Origin: Alphaproteobacteria bacterium
Lineage (GTDB): Bacteria; Pseudomonadota; Alphaproteobacteria; GCA-2731375
Assembly (NCBI GenBank): GCA_028281075.1
Contig: JANQKO010000072.1
Location: 1-13,935 of the forward strand
Length of the DNA stretch: 13,935 nucleotides
Reading direction: 5' to 3'
Shown piece by piece: positions 13,365-13,935 of this stretch. Position 1 is the first letter of the stretch; each line of letters starts with the position of its first letter. The notes beneath the pieces are model-generated. The model worked only from the letters and a program-made list of their open reading frames with translations, was not told the origin of the DNA and made no database searches. The position numbers and the translations under genes are program-made.

Positions 13365-13844
13365 TCAGCCCGGCTTCTTCCCGCTGTCGTAGGGGTTCTT
13401 GCCCCGCCGCAGGTTGATGCGGATCGGCACGCCGTCGAGGTCGGCCAGCTCGCGGATGCCGTTCTGCAGGTAGCGGACATAGGCCTCCGGCAGGTCGACC
13501 GGCCGGTTGGCGAAGATCACGAAGGTCGGCGGCCGGGTCTTGGCCTGGGTCATGAACCGGAGGCGCAGCCGCCGGCCGCTGCCGGCGAGCGGCGGCGGAT
13601 GGCGCTCGACCGCCTGCGCCAGCCACGCGTTCAGACGCGCCGTCGGGATCCGGACCTGCCAGCGCGCGTGGATCTCGAACACCGCCGGCATCAGCTTCTC
13701 GACCCCCTTGCCGGTCAGTGCCGAGAGCGTCACCACCGGCAGGCCGCGCACCTGCGGCAGCGAGCTCTCCAGCCGGTCACGCACGGTCCGCATCGCCGCG
13801 TTCCGGTCGCCGACGAGGTCCCACTTGTTGACGGCCAGCACCAT
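13365..13844 (-). CDS. der: GTPase Der (EngA), C-terminal part; 5' part missing
   Basis: Der is a double-GTPase needed for maturation of the 50S ribosomal subunit. The readable 159 residues cover the end of the second GTPase domain, with G4 motif NKWD in MVLAVNKWDLVGDRNAAMR and G5-like VTLSALTGKGVEKLM, and the C-terminal KH-like domain (RLRLRFMTQAKTRPPTFVIF, ANRPVDLPEAYVRYLQNGIR, GVPIRINLRRGKNPYDSGKK). Der-like sequence continues a little upstream (EEGRA before the first Met), so the ATG at 13844 is not the true start. The same frame reaches TAG at 13904-13902, and no other frame of 13872-13935 resembles Der, although about 300 further residues are expected. The gene is therefore truncated or the end of the sequence is faulty. 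It is convergent with the SDR gene. Confidence 0.85.
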   Translation of the reverse strand: MVLAVNKWDLVGDRNAAMRTVRDRLESSLPQVRGLPVVTLSALTGKGVEKLMPAVFEIHARWQVRIPTARLNAWLAQAVERHPPPLAGSGRRLRLRFMTQAKTRPPTFVIFANRPVDLPEAYVRYLQNGIRELADLDGVPIRINLRRGKNPYDSGKKPG

Positions 13845-13881
13845 GGCGCGGCCCTCCTCGGGCCGCGCGGCGTGTTTCGGA

Positions 13882-13901
13882 CGGGCTTGTATCGGGCTTG
13901 T
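13882..13901. repeat. Short tandem direct repeat at the point where der homology is lost
   Basis: CGGGCTTGT occurs at 13882-13890 and again at 13893-13901, a period of 11 bp. It sits beside the point at about 13872-13880 where the Der translation stops looking like Der. It may mark a junction or a sequencing or assembly slip. Confidence 0.45.
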
Positions 13902-13935
13902 CTATCGGTGGGATGTTCCGGATCGGCGGACGCTG

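Overview
The window is GC-rich, tightly packed chromosomal DNA of a bacterium, most likely an alphaproteobacterium of the Rhodospirillales or a related free-living order. The evidence is the gene order: fabD divergent from rpsF-rpsR-DUF2232-rplI, then a dnaB-alr-mlaEF-radA-cvpA-purF-SDR string. Further support comes from the long charged tails on S6 and L9 and from an inverted-repeat intergenic element of a kind common in this class. The content is core housekeeping. I see no phage, transposase, CRISPR array, tRNA, rRNA or defence island, and no gene that amounts to a new system. What merits a second look is mostly regulatory.

Left part (1-2922): the 5' part of fabD runs leftwards off the window edge. 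Its promoter stands back to back with that of the ribosomal operon rpsF-rpsR-DUF2232-rplI. That operon has a leader of about 100 nt with a hairpin that could be an S6:S18 autoregulatory site, and it ends in a hairpin after rplI. Middle-left (2923-4334): a palindrome-rich leader with a candidate promoter and an intrinsic-terminator hairpin precedes a cyclopropane-fatty-acyl-phospholipid synthase gene.

Centre and right (4335-13057): a 248-bp region holding a cluster of DnaA-box-like sequences, two of them fused into a perfect 16-bp palindrome, leads into a co-directional run of eight genes with gaps of 27 bp or less or with overlaps. They are the replicative helicase DnaB, alanine racemase, the MlaE permease and MlaF ATPase of a lipid-transport ABC system, RadA, CvpA, PurF and an SDR oxidoreductase. 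A second promoter, overlapping the radA stop codon, probably serves cvpA-purF-SDR. Far right (13058-13935): an intergenic region carries a REP/MITE-like inverted-repeat element with a T-rich stretch. After it comes the 3' part of der (EngA), convergent with the SDR gene. The der frame meets a stop codon and its recognisable homology is lost about 60-75 bp from the right edge, so the last bases are either a contig-end artefact or a real truncation.

The genes link envelope lipid metabolism (FabD, Cfa, MlaEF), peptidoglycan precursor supply (Alr), replication and repair (DnaB, RadA), purine synthesis (PurF) and ribosome assembly (S6, S18, L9, Der). All functional calls come from reading motifs in the translations. 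No database search was run.
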